This document shows positions 33,188 to 41,794 of a DNA stretch of 64,000 nucleotides, piece by piece (position 1 is the first letter of the stretch; the number at the start of each line of letters is the position of its first letter). A program made the translations under genes and the position numbers. This DNA comes from Polynucleobacter sp. MWH-Aus1W21 (GTDB taxonomy: Bacteria > Pseudomonadota > Gammaproteobacteria > Burkholderiales > Burkholderiaceae): assembly GCF_018687275.1 (NCBI RefSeq), contig NZ_CP061287.1, positions 2,108,001-2,172,000 of the forward strand. Direction: 5' to 3'. The notes under the pieces were generated by a model, which was not told where the DNA came from, did no database searches, and saw only the letters and a program-made list of their open reading frames with translations.

Positions 33188-34171
33188 TTATTTGTTGACG
33201 TCGACAATCAAGCGTCCACGTACATTGCCTGCCATTAATTCTTGTGCGTACTTAATAGATTCTTCGAGTGAAATTTCATGAGAGATTTCATCCAACGTTT
33301 TTAAATCTACTAGCTTGCTCAGTTGCTCATAGGCAGCAATTCTTTTTGCACGTGGCACAGTCACACTATTAATTCCATACAAAGTAATGCCTCGCAAAAT
33401 AAATGGTGCAACAGTGGAAGGAAAGTCCATTCCTTGCGCTAATCCACAAGCTGCTACTGCACCATCACTCTTGGTTTGTGCGCATGCATTTGCCAAAGTA
33501 TGGCTGCCGACGCTATCGACTACAGCAGCCCAGCGCTCTTTCGCCAACGGCTTACCGGGCGCAGATAGAACAGCACGATCGATAACCTCCGTCGTACCTA
33601 ATTTTTTAAGGTAGTCCGCCTCAGCCATACGACCAGTACTAGCTACAACAGTGAAACCTAATTTACTGAGGAGCGTAATGGCAAAACTGCCAACGCCCCC
33701 TGCGGCACCAGTCACCAAAACCTCACCATCGCTCGGCTTAAGACCATGCTTTTGTAGCGCCATCACGCAGAGCATGGCGGTATAGCCCGCAGTTCCAATA
33801 GCCAATGCTTGTTTTGCAGTAAACCCCTTTGGTAACGGAATCAACCAATCAGCTTTAACCCGAGCCTGCTGCCCCAAGCCACCCCAATGCCCCTCGCCCA
33901 CACCCCAACCATTGAGAAGCACCATATCGCCAGCCTTAAAGTCAGGGCTGGTGCTTTCTATCACCTCACCAGCAAAATCAATGCCAGGTACCATTGGAAA
34001 ACTACGCACTACCGGACCTTTACCGGTGATAGCTAAGCCATCCTTGTAGTTGAGGGTCGAGTACAGGATCTTTACGCGTACATCGCCTTCTGGGAGGCTA
34101 GCCTCATCAACTTGGACTAATTCTGCGCGATATCCTTGATCGTCCTTATTCACCAATATTGCTTTAAACAT
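33188..34171 (-). CDS. acuI: YhdH/AcuI-family NADPH-dependent acrylyl-CoA reductase-like oxidoreductase
   Basis: Zinc-free medium-chain reductase of 327 residues. It has YSTLNYKDGLAITGKGPVVRSFPMVPGIDFAGEV (residues about 37-70), the Rossmann motif VLVTGAAGGVGSFAITLL near 150-167, and the C-terminal FILRGITLYGINSV near 258. AcuI reduces acryloyl-CoA to propionyl-CoA in organisms that degrade DMSP or acrylate; E. coli YhdH is the same family. The exact physiological substrate here is inferred. A single gene with an AAGGATGAG Shine-Dalgarno. Confidence 0.87.
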   Translation of the reverse strand: MFKAILVNKDDQGYRAELVQVDEASLPEGDVRVKILYSTLNYKDGLAITGKGPVVRSFPMVPGIDFAGEVIESTSPDFKAGDMVLLNGWGVGEGHWGGLGQQARVKADWLIPLPKGFTAKQALAIGTAGYTAMLCVMALQKHGLKPSDGEVLVTGAAGGVGSFAITLLSKLGFTVVASTGRMAEADYLKKLGTTEVIDRAVLSAPGKPLAKERWAAVVDSVGSHTLANACAQTKSDGAVAACGLAQGMDFPSTVAPFILRGITLYGINSVTVPRAKRIAAYEQLSKLVDLKTLDEISHEISLEESIKYAQELMAGNVRGRLIVDVNK

Positions 34172-34258
34172 GTCTCATCCTTTTAGATCGCGGTTTTTTC
34201 CCGCAGCAATTGCTTAATAGGTTTATCCTAACGAGCATTGCTAATTATGGAGGTTTCC

Positions 34259-34555
34259 ATGAAAAAAATTCTACTATTAACTACGATTTCTGGCATGTTG
34301 CTATCTGGGTGCTACTCCACCCAGGTAAACATGTCGATGGGCAATATGCGCCTCATTAGCTCAAGCGCAGCACCACAGGATGTGATGGATTTCGCGACTA
34401 AGACCTGTAAAGATGATTTTTACGAAGGTGCAAGCTTTTTATCAAAGGCAGGCAAAGAATATCGCTTTAAGTGCGTAAAGGCCGAAGAAAACGAAATATT
34501 AATTCCTATTCCTGGCACAACGATTGCTGCCGCTGCAAAAGCTGAATCTAAGTAA
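34259..34555 (+). CDS. Small hypothetical lipoprotein
   Basis: Protein of 98 residues, no family recognised. MKKILLLTTISGMLLSGCYS is a lipoprotein signal with the lipidated Cys at residue 18. The mature part contains APQDVMDFATKTCKDDFYEGASF and EYRFKCVKA, two cysteines that could form a disulfide. The frame opens upstream at 34238, but the ATG at 34259 follows a strong GGAGG Shine-Dalgarno. It precedes the flavin reductase by 9 bp. Confidence 0.78.
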   Translation: MKKILLLTTISGMLLSGCYSTQVNMSMGNMRLISSSAAPQDVMDFATKTCKDDFYEGASFLSKAGKEYRFKCVKAEENEILIPIPGTTIAAAAKAESK

Positions 34556-34564
34556 ACAAGACTA

Positions 34565-35065
34565 ATGACCCCATTCACTTCACAAGAACTGCGCAAAGGT
34601 TTTTCATCATTTGCAACCGGGGTCACTGTCATCACCTGTCTGGATGAAGAGGCTAATGCTCACGGGATTACGATCAGCTCCTTCAACACAGTCTCACTCG
34701 AGCCACCACTTATTCTCTGGAGCCTGAAGAAACATTCACGCCTTATGCCTTGGGTTGAGCTCGGGAAAAGGCATCTTATTCACGTTCTAGAACGCTCCCA
34801 AGAAAATCTGGCAATGCATTTTGCTACAGTGAAAGTGGATCAATTTAATGGCATTGACCATAAGCTTGCGGCTAGCGGACTTACTCAAATTGATCATTGC
34901 GTAGCCTATTACGAATGTGAAACTGTTTGCGTTCACATTGGTGGCGATCACAACATTATCGTTGCCAAAGTCATTAACTTAAAAAATCATCCGGAACGAG
35001 AGCCCCTCATTTTTGCGCGCAGTAAATTTGTTGGCCTCGATTTCGCAGAAATCAAATCTAGCTAA
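34565..35065 (+). CDS. Flavin reductase-family protein
   Basis: FMN-binding split-barrel protein of 166 residues of the flavin reductase (HpaC/DIM6-NTAB) family: LRKGFSSFATGVTVITCLDE near residue 9-28, HGITISSFNTVSLEPPLILWSL near 33-54, and CETVCVHIGGDHNIIVAKV near 120-138. Such enzymes supply reduced flavin to a partner monooxygenase, but none is adjacent. Its position between a lipoprotein gene and a GST gene gives no clue to the partner. Confidence 0.87.
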   Translation: MTPFTSQELRKGFSSFATGVTVITCLDEEANAHGITISSFNTVSLEPPLILWSLKKHSRLMPWVELGKRHLIHVLERSQENLAMHFATVKVDQFNGIDHKLAASGLTQIDHCVAYYECETVCVHIGGDHNIIVAKVINLKNHPEREPLIFARSKFVGLDFAEIKSS

Positions 35066-35092
35066 TACCAACTACCTTTGCAAGGAAATGCC

Positions 35093-35755
35093 ATGATGCG
35101 TTTATGGGGTCGCAAAAGTTCTATCAACGTTCAAAAAGTATTGTGGTGCCTGACAGAGTTAGGTCTCAAAGAAGGGAAAGATTTTGAGCGCACTGATGCT
35201 GGACTGCACTTTGGCCTAAATAACACACCAGAGTTTCTCAAAATGAATCCCAATGGTCTGGTACCCACCATCGAAGATGGTGGCCTAGTGCTATGGGAAT
35301 CCAACACTATCTTGCGTTATTTGGTTTCACAGTACGACAAAAATGGGCGCTTTCCAAAAGACGTGACAGCTCAATACAGCTCTGAAAAAATGATGGACTG
35401 GCAATTGGCAACTCTATGGCCGCCATTACGTACTGCTTTTTTAGGTCTTACTAGAACACCTGAAAAAGATCGTAATTACGAAGCTATCTATCAAGGCTAT
35501 CAAACAACCAACCAAACGCTCAGCTTGCTCGATCAGATCCTATCTAAGCAAGACTACTGCTCAGGTAATCAATTTAATATTGGCGATATTGTGGTGGCTT
35601 TGGGGGTGCATCGCTGGATTTTACTGAACGACACATTCCCAGAAAAAACTGGGCCGCGCAGTGATCTAAAAAATGTTGACCGCTGGTTAAAGCAATTAAG
35701 AGCAGAAACCTATTTTGGCGAATTTTCTGACAAAGAGCTCAATATCGTTAAATAG
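35093..35755 (+). CDS. Glutathione S-transferase family protein
   Basis: Two-domain GST of 220 residues. The N-terminal thioredoxin-like domain reads MMRLWGRKSSINVQKVLWCLTELG, with LVPTIEDGGLVLWESNTILRYL near residue 62-83 (the glutathione-binding Glu-Ser pair), then an all-helical C-terminal domain (FNIGDIVVALGVHRW). The frame is open from a TTG at 35078, but ATG 35093 follows AAGGAA and gives the normal N-terminus. Substrate unknown. Confidence 0.88.
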   Translation: MMRLWGRKSSINVQKVLWCLTELGLKEGKDFERTDAGLHFGLNNTPEFLKMNPNGLVPTIEDGGLVLWESNTILRYLVSQYDKNGRFPKDVTAQYSSEKMMDWQLATLWPPLRTAFLGLTRTPEKDRNYEAIYQGYQTTNQTLSLLDQILSKQDYCSGNQFNIGDIVVALGVHRWILLNDTFPEKTGPRSDLKNVDRWLKQLRAETYFGEFSDKELNIVK

Positions 35756-35772
35756 TTTTCTGCTTCCATTTT

Positions 35773-38700
35773 TTACTGCTGCTTAAATTTCTTCGCATGA
35801 TGATCAGCGCCAATAAATAAGTACATTGCCGGCACTACAAAGAGTGTGAACAGCGTACCAATTGATAGGCCAGTGAAAATCACAATACCCATTGATTTAC
35901 GTCCTGCAGCACCTGCACCAGAGGCAATAACCAAAGGCAGCACACCTAAAACCATCGCAGCAGTAGTCATTAAAATGGGACGTAAGCGAACGCTACTGGC
36001 CTCTACGATGGCATCAAGCTTGCTGCGTCCAGCCTCTTGTAATTCATTAGCAAATTCCACGATCAAAATTCCATGCTTACTAATTAAACCCATCAGCGTG
36101 ACTAATCCCACCTGTGTATACACGTTTAAGGTGGTGAATCCAAGATTAATAAAGATCAAGGCACCAAATAAAGCCAATGGCACAGAAACCAAAATCACAA
36201 TTGGATCACGGAAGCTCTCAAACTGCGCTGCAAGCACCAAGAACACAATCAAGATCGCAAAGAACATGGTGACCAAGAAGCCGCCAGACTCAGCCATAAA
36301 TTGACGCGATGGACCAGCGTAGTCCATGCTGTAACCGTTAGGCGCAACTTCTTTCAAGGTCTGACGCATGAACTCTAGCAAATCTGCCTGCGAAATAAAT
36401 GGTGTACTTACACCTGAGATCGTCGCAGAGTTCAACTGCTGGAAGTGATTAATTGATTGAGGCACTACTCTTTGTTTAATTGTTGCAATAGTGCGCGCCT
36501 GAACCATAGCGCCACTTGGAGTACGTATATAGTAATCCAGGATTTGATCTGGATTTAAACGATCAACTTGTTTCACTTGTGGAATTACTCGATAAGAGCG
36601 TCCAGCTACCGAGAAATAATTCACAAAGCCACCACCTAAAGCAGCAGATAGTGACGCGCCTACTTGTTGCTGCGTCATCCCAAGGGCCGCCACTTTTTCA
36701 CGATCGATCTCCAAGACATCCTGCGGTTTATCAATCTTCAAATCTGAATCAACGAAGAAGAAGTTGCCGCTTCGACGTGCCTTGTCTAGCACTGCTTGTG
36801 ACACCTCATTGAGCTGTGCATACGATTCCGTTGTGTTGATCACCACCTGAACTGGCAATCCCTGTGCCCCTGGCAATGCTGGGAACTGGAAGGCTGCTAC
36901 ACGTGCACCTGCAATCGTGTTCCATTTCTGCTGCATATCTTCTTGGAACTTAGTGGCATTACGATTACGCTCACCCCAATCTTTGAGCAAAATACCACCA
37001 AAGCTAGAAGTAGGACTTGTAATCTGAAACGCCTGCTCATATTCTGGTTCTGCAGCAGCGATTGCGTAAATTTGATCCGCATAGGTCTGCATTTGATTAA
37101 CCGTGCTATTGGGCGGCCCTGAAGCTTGCATGAGAACAATGCCTTGGTCTTCTGTTGGCGCCAATTCAGCACGTGCAGTTGCATAAAGATAGGCTACGCC
37201 GCCTAACAAGATTACGCCCATCACAATGATGACCTGCCAAGTACTTAATAATTCGCGCAATGTACTTTGATAACTGTGGTGAACCTTATCAAAGATGCGA
37301 TCAATCTTTTGCACAAATGGTGAAGCCTCTTGCTCTTCAGTAAAGATGCGCGAACACATCATCGGCGAGAGTGTTAATGCAATCAATCCAGAAACTGCCA
37401 CTGCACTAGCTAAAGTAAACGCAAATTCAGTAAACAAGGCGCCGGTTAAACCGCCCTGGAAGCCAATAGGGATATACACGGCAATCAACACGACTGTCAT
37501 TGCCAAAATAGGGCCACCTAATTCGCGCGCAGCAATTAATGAGGCCTCTAAAGGAGATTTGCCTTCCTTCATATGACGATCAACGTTTTCAACCACGATG
37601 ATGGCGTCATCGACCACCAGACCAATTGCCAGCACCAAAGCCAAGAGGGTAAGTAAATTAATGGAATAACCTAGAACCTGCATCAAGAAGAAAGTGCCAA
37701 TAAGCGATAAAGGCATTGCAATGACTGGAACCGCTACGGCACGAGCACTGCCTAAGAAGAGGTAAATCACCACGGTCACAATAACTAAAGCCTCTAACAA
37801 AGTGGATACCACTTCATCAATAGAGCTAGTGATAAATTTGGTTGAGTCATAAACAATCTTGCCGGTCATGCCAATTGGCAATTGCTTTTGAATATCAGGA
37901 ACTACATCTCGGACACGTTGAGCGACATCTAGCAGGTTGGCTTGTGGTGCCACCTTAATTGCAATAAAGACGGAACGCTTGCCACTAAAAGCAACATTAG
38001 TGTTGTAGTCCTCAGATCCAAGCGTTACATTTGCCACCTGATCCAAGTAAACAATATTGACGCCATCCTTTTTGATAACCAATTTACGAAACTCTTCGAG
38101 CGTATGTAAATCAGTACCGGCGACCAAGTCGACTGCCACCATATCGCCTTTTGTGCTGCCAACGGCCGATAAGTAGTTATTTGCTGATAAGGCACTGTAG
38201 ACATCATCTGCGCCAACACCTAAGCCAGCCATCTTTTCACGATCAAGCCAAGCGCGTAAGGCAAACTTACGGCCACCAGTAATTTCTGCGTTTTGAACAC
38301 CCTCAACAGAGTCTAACTTTGGCTTTACAACACGTAATAAATAATCGGTAATTGCGTTGTTGGGAATTTCATCGCTATAGAAACCCATGTACATCGCAGC
38401 AGTGGATTGACCAACCTGCACCGTCAAAATCGGCTGCTGTGCTTGGGGCGGCAACTGATTCTTGACAGCGCTAATTTGAGTTTGTATCTGCGTTAATGCT
38501 GCATTTGAATCGTAATTTAACTTCAAGGTAGCAATAATGGTGGAAACGCCACTTACACTCGTTGATGAGAGGTAATCAATGCCTTGTGCCTGAGCTATTG
38601 AAGCCTCAAGTGGCTGCGTAATGAAGCCTGCGATAGTCTCTGGATCTGCACCATAGTATGCGGTTGTTATGGTCACAATCGCGTTTTGTGTTTGCGGATA

Positions 38701-38808
38701 TTGATTTACTGGCAAAGAGCCGATTGCCTTTAAACCAAAGATCAACACGAGAGCGCTCACAACCATGGAAAGCACTGGCCTGCGGATGAATATGTCAGTC
38801 CAATTCAT
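35773..38808 (-). CDS. RND-family efflux pump inner-membrane permease
   Basis: Proton-driven multidrug exporter of the HAE1 class, 1011 residues with 12 membrane segments and two large periplasmic loops. The N-terminus MNWTDIFIRRPVLSMVVSALVLIFGL is typical. The proton-relay Asp pair is in GLVVDDAIIVVENVDRHMKEG near residue 395-415, and porter-domain sequence GADPETIAGFITQPLEASI is near 53-71. It lies 7 bp downstream of the adaptor. Closest in style to MexB/MuxB-type pumps; drug range cannot be told from sequence. Confidence 0.93.
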   Translation of the reverse strand: MNWTDIFIRRPVLSMVVSALVLIFGLKAIGSLPVNQYPQTQNAIVTITTAYYGADPETIAGFITQPLEASIAQAQGIDYLSSTSVSGVSTIIATLKLNYDSNAALTQIQTQISAVKNQLPPQAQQPILTVQVGQSTAAMYMGFYSDEIPNNAITDYLLRVVKPKLDSVEGVQNAEITGGRKFALRAWLDREKMAGLGVGADDVYSALSANNYLSAVGSTKGDMVAVDLVAGTDLHTLEEFRKLVIKKDGVNIVYLDQVANVTLGSEDYNTNVAFSGKRSVFIAIKVAPQANLLDVAQRVRDVVPDIQKQLPIGMTGKIVYDSTKFITSSIDEVVSTLLEALVIVTVVIYLFLGSARAVAVPVIAMPLSLIGTFFLMQVLGYSINLLTLLALVLAIGLVVDDAIIVVENVDRHMKEGKSPLEASLIAARELGGPILAMTVVLIAVYIPIGFQGGLTGALFTEFAFTLASAVAVSGLIALTLSPMMCSRIFTEEQEASPFVQKIDRIFDKVHHSYQSTLRELLSTWQVIIVMGVILLGGVAYLYATARAELAPTEDQGIVLMQASGPPNSTVNQMQTYADQIYAIAAAEPEYEQAFQITSPTSSFGGILLKDWGERNRNATKFQEDMQQKWNTIAGARVAAFQFPALPGAQGLPVQVVINTTESYAQLNEVSQAVLDKARRSGNFFFVDSDLKIDKPQDVLEIDREKVAALGMTQQQVGASLSAALGGGFVNYFSVAGRSYRVIPQVKQVDRLNPDQILDYYIRTPSGAMVQARTIATIKQRVVPQSINHFQQLNSATISGVSTPFISQADLLEFMRQTLKEVAPNGYSMDYAGPSRQFMAESGGFLVTMFFAILIVFLVLAAQFESFRDPIVILVSVPLALFGALIFINLGFTTLNVYTQVGLVTLMGLISKHGILIVEFANELQEAGRSKLDAIVEASSVRLRPILMTTAAMVLGVLPLVIASGAGAAGRKSMGIVIFTGLSIGTLFTLFVVPAMYLFIGADHHAKKFKQQ

Positions 38809-38815
38809 CTGCTTT

Positions 38816-40147
38816 TTATTCCTGAGGCTTTGGATCTGGTGAGTTTGCTGGCTGCACCTTGTTATTAATAATTAGTGGTGTGCCATTTTTTAACTTCAGC
38901 TGGCCACTAGTAATAACGGTTGCCCCCTCATCAACACCCTTGAGAATTGCAACCTGATCACCGCGAGTTAATCCAGTAGTGACAAATACTTGTTGCGCCT
39001 CAAGACTAGGATTGCCTTTCTTATCCTTCTTGCCGGTCGGCTTAGCGATAAAGACAGTCGATCCATAAGGGTTATAAGTAACGGCAGTTTGAGGAAGGGT
39101 TAAGTACTTCACTTGATCTCCCAGCTTAATATTGACGTTCGCAAACATGCCCGGCAGAATTTTCTTATCTGGATTAGCCAGTTGCGCCTCAACCTGAATA
39201 TTGCGGGTATTGGTATCCACTTTTGGACTAACCGCTGTAATTTTCCCAGTAAAACTTGCATCTTTAAATGCATCGGTTGTCACCACCACCTCTTGACCGA
39301 CCTGAATTTGCTCAGCATTATTTTGTGGCAAGTTGAAATCTACAAAAATAGGATCTAAAGTTTGTAGTGTTAACAACTTATCTCCAGGATTCACATACTG
39401 ACCTGGATTGATAGCCACAATGCCGATACGCCCACTAAATGGCGCCTTAAGATTTTTCTTAGCTACTAATGCAGTTTGTTGCTCTACCTGAGCTTGCTTT
39501 GATTTGGCATCTGCCGCACTAGTATCAAACACGTTTTTACTAATTGCCTGAATCGCCAATTGCTGTCTATCACGCTCATTTATCACTTTAGCTAAATCAG
39601 CCATGGCCTTTAATGAATTTAACTGCGCGACATCAGAAGTGTCATTTAATTTAATTAACAATTCACCTTCTTTGACATCCTGACCAGACTTAATGGGAAC
39701 CGTTTGCACTAAGCCACCCAATTCAGTGCTGAGCTCAACACCCCTAAATGCGCGAACATTACCAACACTAGTTAACTTCGGCTGCCATTCTGAAGAAGCA
39801 ATCACCATAGTGGATACCGTTGCAGGCGGTAAACCCATACCAGCAATAAAATTCTTTATCAAAAAAGTCTTTAGCTGATTAAAAGCAAAAATCAAGCCCA
39901 GCAACAGAAACACGCCACAAAGCATGATGGTCATACGGCGTGGTAGCGGCTCCATAGCCATTAATTTTTCATGCGCTTTAGTGCCGCGCCATTTTTGCCC
40001 CATGCGAGCCCAAAAAGCCTTTGCTTTTTCCCAAAGAGTAATGGCCCTCTCTCGCAATTTCCATTCAATTGCTTTACGTTTCGTCCATGCCCATAAGGCA
40101 AGAACTAAAACAATGAGCTTGTTCTTAATTATTTCCAGAAGTTTCAT
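38816..40147 (-). CDS. RND efflux periplasmic adaptor subunit with N-terminal extension
   Basis: Membrane-fusion protein joining permease and outer-membrane channel, 443 residues. The core has the barrel-sandwich region GLVQTVPIKSGQDVKEGELLIKLND near 148-172, a short helical hairpin, KAPFSGRIGIVAINPGQYVNPGDKLLTL near 235-262, and the beta-barrel with TGKITAVSPKVDTNTRNIQVEAQL near 304. It begins with an unusual stretch of about 70 residues rich in Trp, Lys and Arg ahead of the membrane segment (IMLCGVFLLLGLIFAF, 74-89). A later start at Met63 or Met65 would leave about 165 bp untranslated, so the long form is preferred. It overlaps the channel gene by 23 bp. Confidence 0.9.
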   Translation of the reverse strand: MKLLEIIKNKLIVLVLALWAWTKRKAIEWKLRERAITLWEKAKAFWARMGQKWRGTKAHEKLMAMEPLPRRMTIMLCGVFLLLGLIFAFNQLKTFLIKNFIAGMGLPPATVSTMVIASSEWQPKLTSVGNVRAFRGVELSTELGGLVQTVPIKSGQDVKEGELLIKLNDTSDVAQLNSLKAMADLAKVINERDRQQLAIQAISKNVFDTSAADAKSKQAQVEQQTALVAKKNLKAPFSGRIGIVAINPGQYVNPGDKLLTLQTLDPIFVDFNLPQNNAEQIQVGQEVVVTTDAFKDASFTGKITAVSPKVDTNTRNIQVEAQLANPDKKILPGMFANVNIKLGDQVKYLTLPQTAVTYNPYGSTVFIAKPTGKKDKKGNPSLEAQQVFVTTGLTRGDQVAILKGVDEGATVITSGQLKLKNGTPLIINNKVQPANSPDPKPQE

Positions 40148-41663
40148 TTTGATCTTTGTTCGCTATGTCTTTTGGTTTAAAAGCAGGGCCTTCACGATTC
40201 CACCAGCCACCACCCAGTGCCGCAAATAATGCTGCCGTATCCGAGAAACGAGTTGCTTGTGCAGAAACGGATTTCACTTTTGCTTGTTGATACTGATTTT
40301 GGTAATAGAGCACGGCCAAATAACTTGCTGTGCCTAACTTATATTGTTGCTGTACTAAATCTAGAGTTTCATAGGCGTAGCGCTCTGCGTCTGATGCCGC
40401 CTTGAGTGCTTGAGCACCGGTTTCTAATGCGCGCAATGCGTTAGCCACCTCTTGAAATGCATTTAAGACAGTTGCCTGGTATTGAAAAGCAGCTTGCTCG
40501 TAGTTGGCAATCGCGCCACGACGAAGAGCTAATAATTGACCGCCTTGAAAAAGCGGCTGCAAAATACCGCCACCTAGAGTCCATAAAGCTGAGTTTGGCC
40601 CAAACAATCCGTTTGAAGTCAATGCGGCAGCACCAATGGATCCGGTGATATTAAATTGCGGCAATAAGTTGGCTGTTGCAACTCCTACAAATGCATTCTG
40701 GGCTTTTAACTGAGCTTCTGCAGCGCGCACGTCGGGGCGTTGACGCACCAGGCTGGATGGCACTGAGAGAGGCAACTTTTCTGGCAAATGTAAGTTTGAT
40801 AAATCAAATTTGGCAATGTTGGCATTGCTCGGAATCTCACCCACCAATACTGCTAGCTGGTTGCGTGCAAAAGCTAGATTTCTTTCGTAATTAAATAGAT
40901 CTACTTGAGAGCTTGAAACTAACGTACGTTGTGATGTGACATCTACTTTTGAAACCGTGCCAATTACTAATTGCTTCTCTGTTACTTCGGCAAGATTAGT
41001 TTGTGCTTTCAGAATTTCTTCTGTAGCCTGCATCTGCGCACGCAATGCCGCTTCCTTAACTGCGCTTGTCACCACATTGGCAGTCAAAGAAAGATAGGCG
41101 CCCTCCAACTGAAACTGCGCAACTTCTGCTTGAGCGCGCGCACCTTCAACCGCCCTACGGGCACCCCCAAAAACATCTAACTTATAGGTCACATTGACTG
41201 TGGCGTTATACAAGTTATAAGTATCAGAGCCGTAGTTCAACCCATAGACGGCTGATGGCTGCTTCTGTCTCAAAGCATTTGCACCAACACCAATTGCCGG
41301 AAAGTACTGCCCTCCAATTTGTGCATTAACATTTTCTTGCGCTGCTCGGAGTGCTGCATCTGCTGCGCCTAAATTTGGATTTTGTTCAAGCGCTTTTTTA
41401 ATCAAAGCATCAAGTTCCGGAGACTTATAAAGCTCCCACCATTGCGCTTCAATATCCGCGCCTTCAACAAACTCTTGATCGCTGCCGCCAGGCACGCCAG
41501 GGGCAGGTGTGAGTTTTTTTGGTAGCGTGGTTTCAGTATATGAAGAAGTCTTAGGTGCCTCGGGTTGCTTAAAGTCTGGCCCAACCGCGCACGCAGAGAG
41601 GGCCGCCACACAAATTAATGGAATGAACTTCAAACTTGAGCTTGGGGGTATTAACGAAAACAT
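40125..41663 (-). CDS. NodT-family outer-membrane efflux lipoprotein
   Basis: TolC-like outer-membrane channel of the tripartite RND pump, 512 residues. It has a lipoprotein signal ending LSACAVGPDFKQPEAP (lipidated Cys near residue 25), then two repeats of outer-membrane efflux protein sequence such as ALEQNPNLGAADAALRAAQENV near 100 and RQRPDVRAAEAQLKAQNAFVGVATANLLPQFNITGSIG near 300-337. The frame is open to 41708; the ATG at 41661-41663 gives the signal peptide. The channel gene comes first in this operon, ahead of adaptor and permease. Confidence 0.92.
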   Translation of the reverse strand: MFSLIPPSSSLKFIPLICVAALSACAVGPDFKQPEAPKTSSYTETTLPKKLTPAPGVPGGSDQEFVEGADIEAQWWELYKSPELDALIKKALEQNPNLGAADAALRAAQENVNAQIGGQYFPAIGVGANALRQKQPSAVYGLNYGSDTYNLYNATVNVTYKLDVFGGARRAVEGARAQAEVAQFQLEGAYLSLTANVVTSAVKEAALRAQMQATEEILKAQTNLAEVTEKQLVIGTVSKVDVTSQRTLVSSSQVDLFNYERNLAFARNQLAVLVGEIPSNANIAKFDLSNLHLPEKLPLSVPSSLVRQRPDVRAAEAQLKAQNAFVGVATANLLPQFNITGSIGAAALTSNGLFGPNSALWTLGGGILQPLFQGGQLLALRRGAIANYEQAAFQYQATVLNAFQEVANALRALETGAQALKAASDAERYAYETLDLVQQQYKLGTASYLAVLYYQNQYQQAKVKSVSAQATRFSDTAALFAALGGGWWNREGPAFKPKDIANKDQNETSGNN

Positions 41664-41705
41664 GAGTTGCAACAAATATCCTCTTTTACAAGAGTTATTT
41701 GAACA

Positions 41706-41740
41706 CAAAAATGCAATCAGGACTCCGTAAAGTCCTGATT
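41706..41740 (-). terminator. Terminator of the glmU-glmS run
   Basis: Perfect 10-bp stem AATCAGGACT / AGTCCTGATT (41715-41724 with 41731-41740) with a 6-nt loop, followed on the minus strand by GCATTTTTG (T run 41706-41711). It lies 55 bp past the glmS stop and upstream of the efflux operon. Confidence 0.8.
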
Positions 41741-41794
41741 TATCTACCGAATTTTGTTCACAACTTTAGGTTAATGTCAAACGGACAGAAAAAA

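Noticed and set aside
36897..37184. Small antisense ORFs within the RND permease, and many similar ORFs of 60-130 codons elsewhere
   Set aside because: They lie in alternative frames of well-supported genes, lack recognisable domains or ribosome-binding sites, and have compositions expected of shadow frames.
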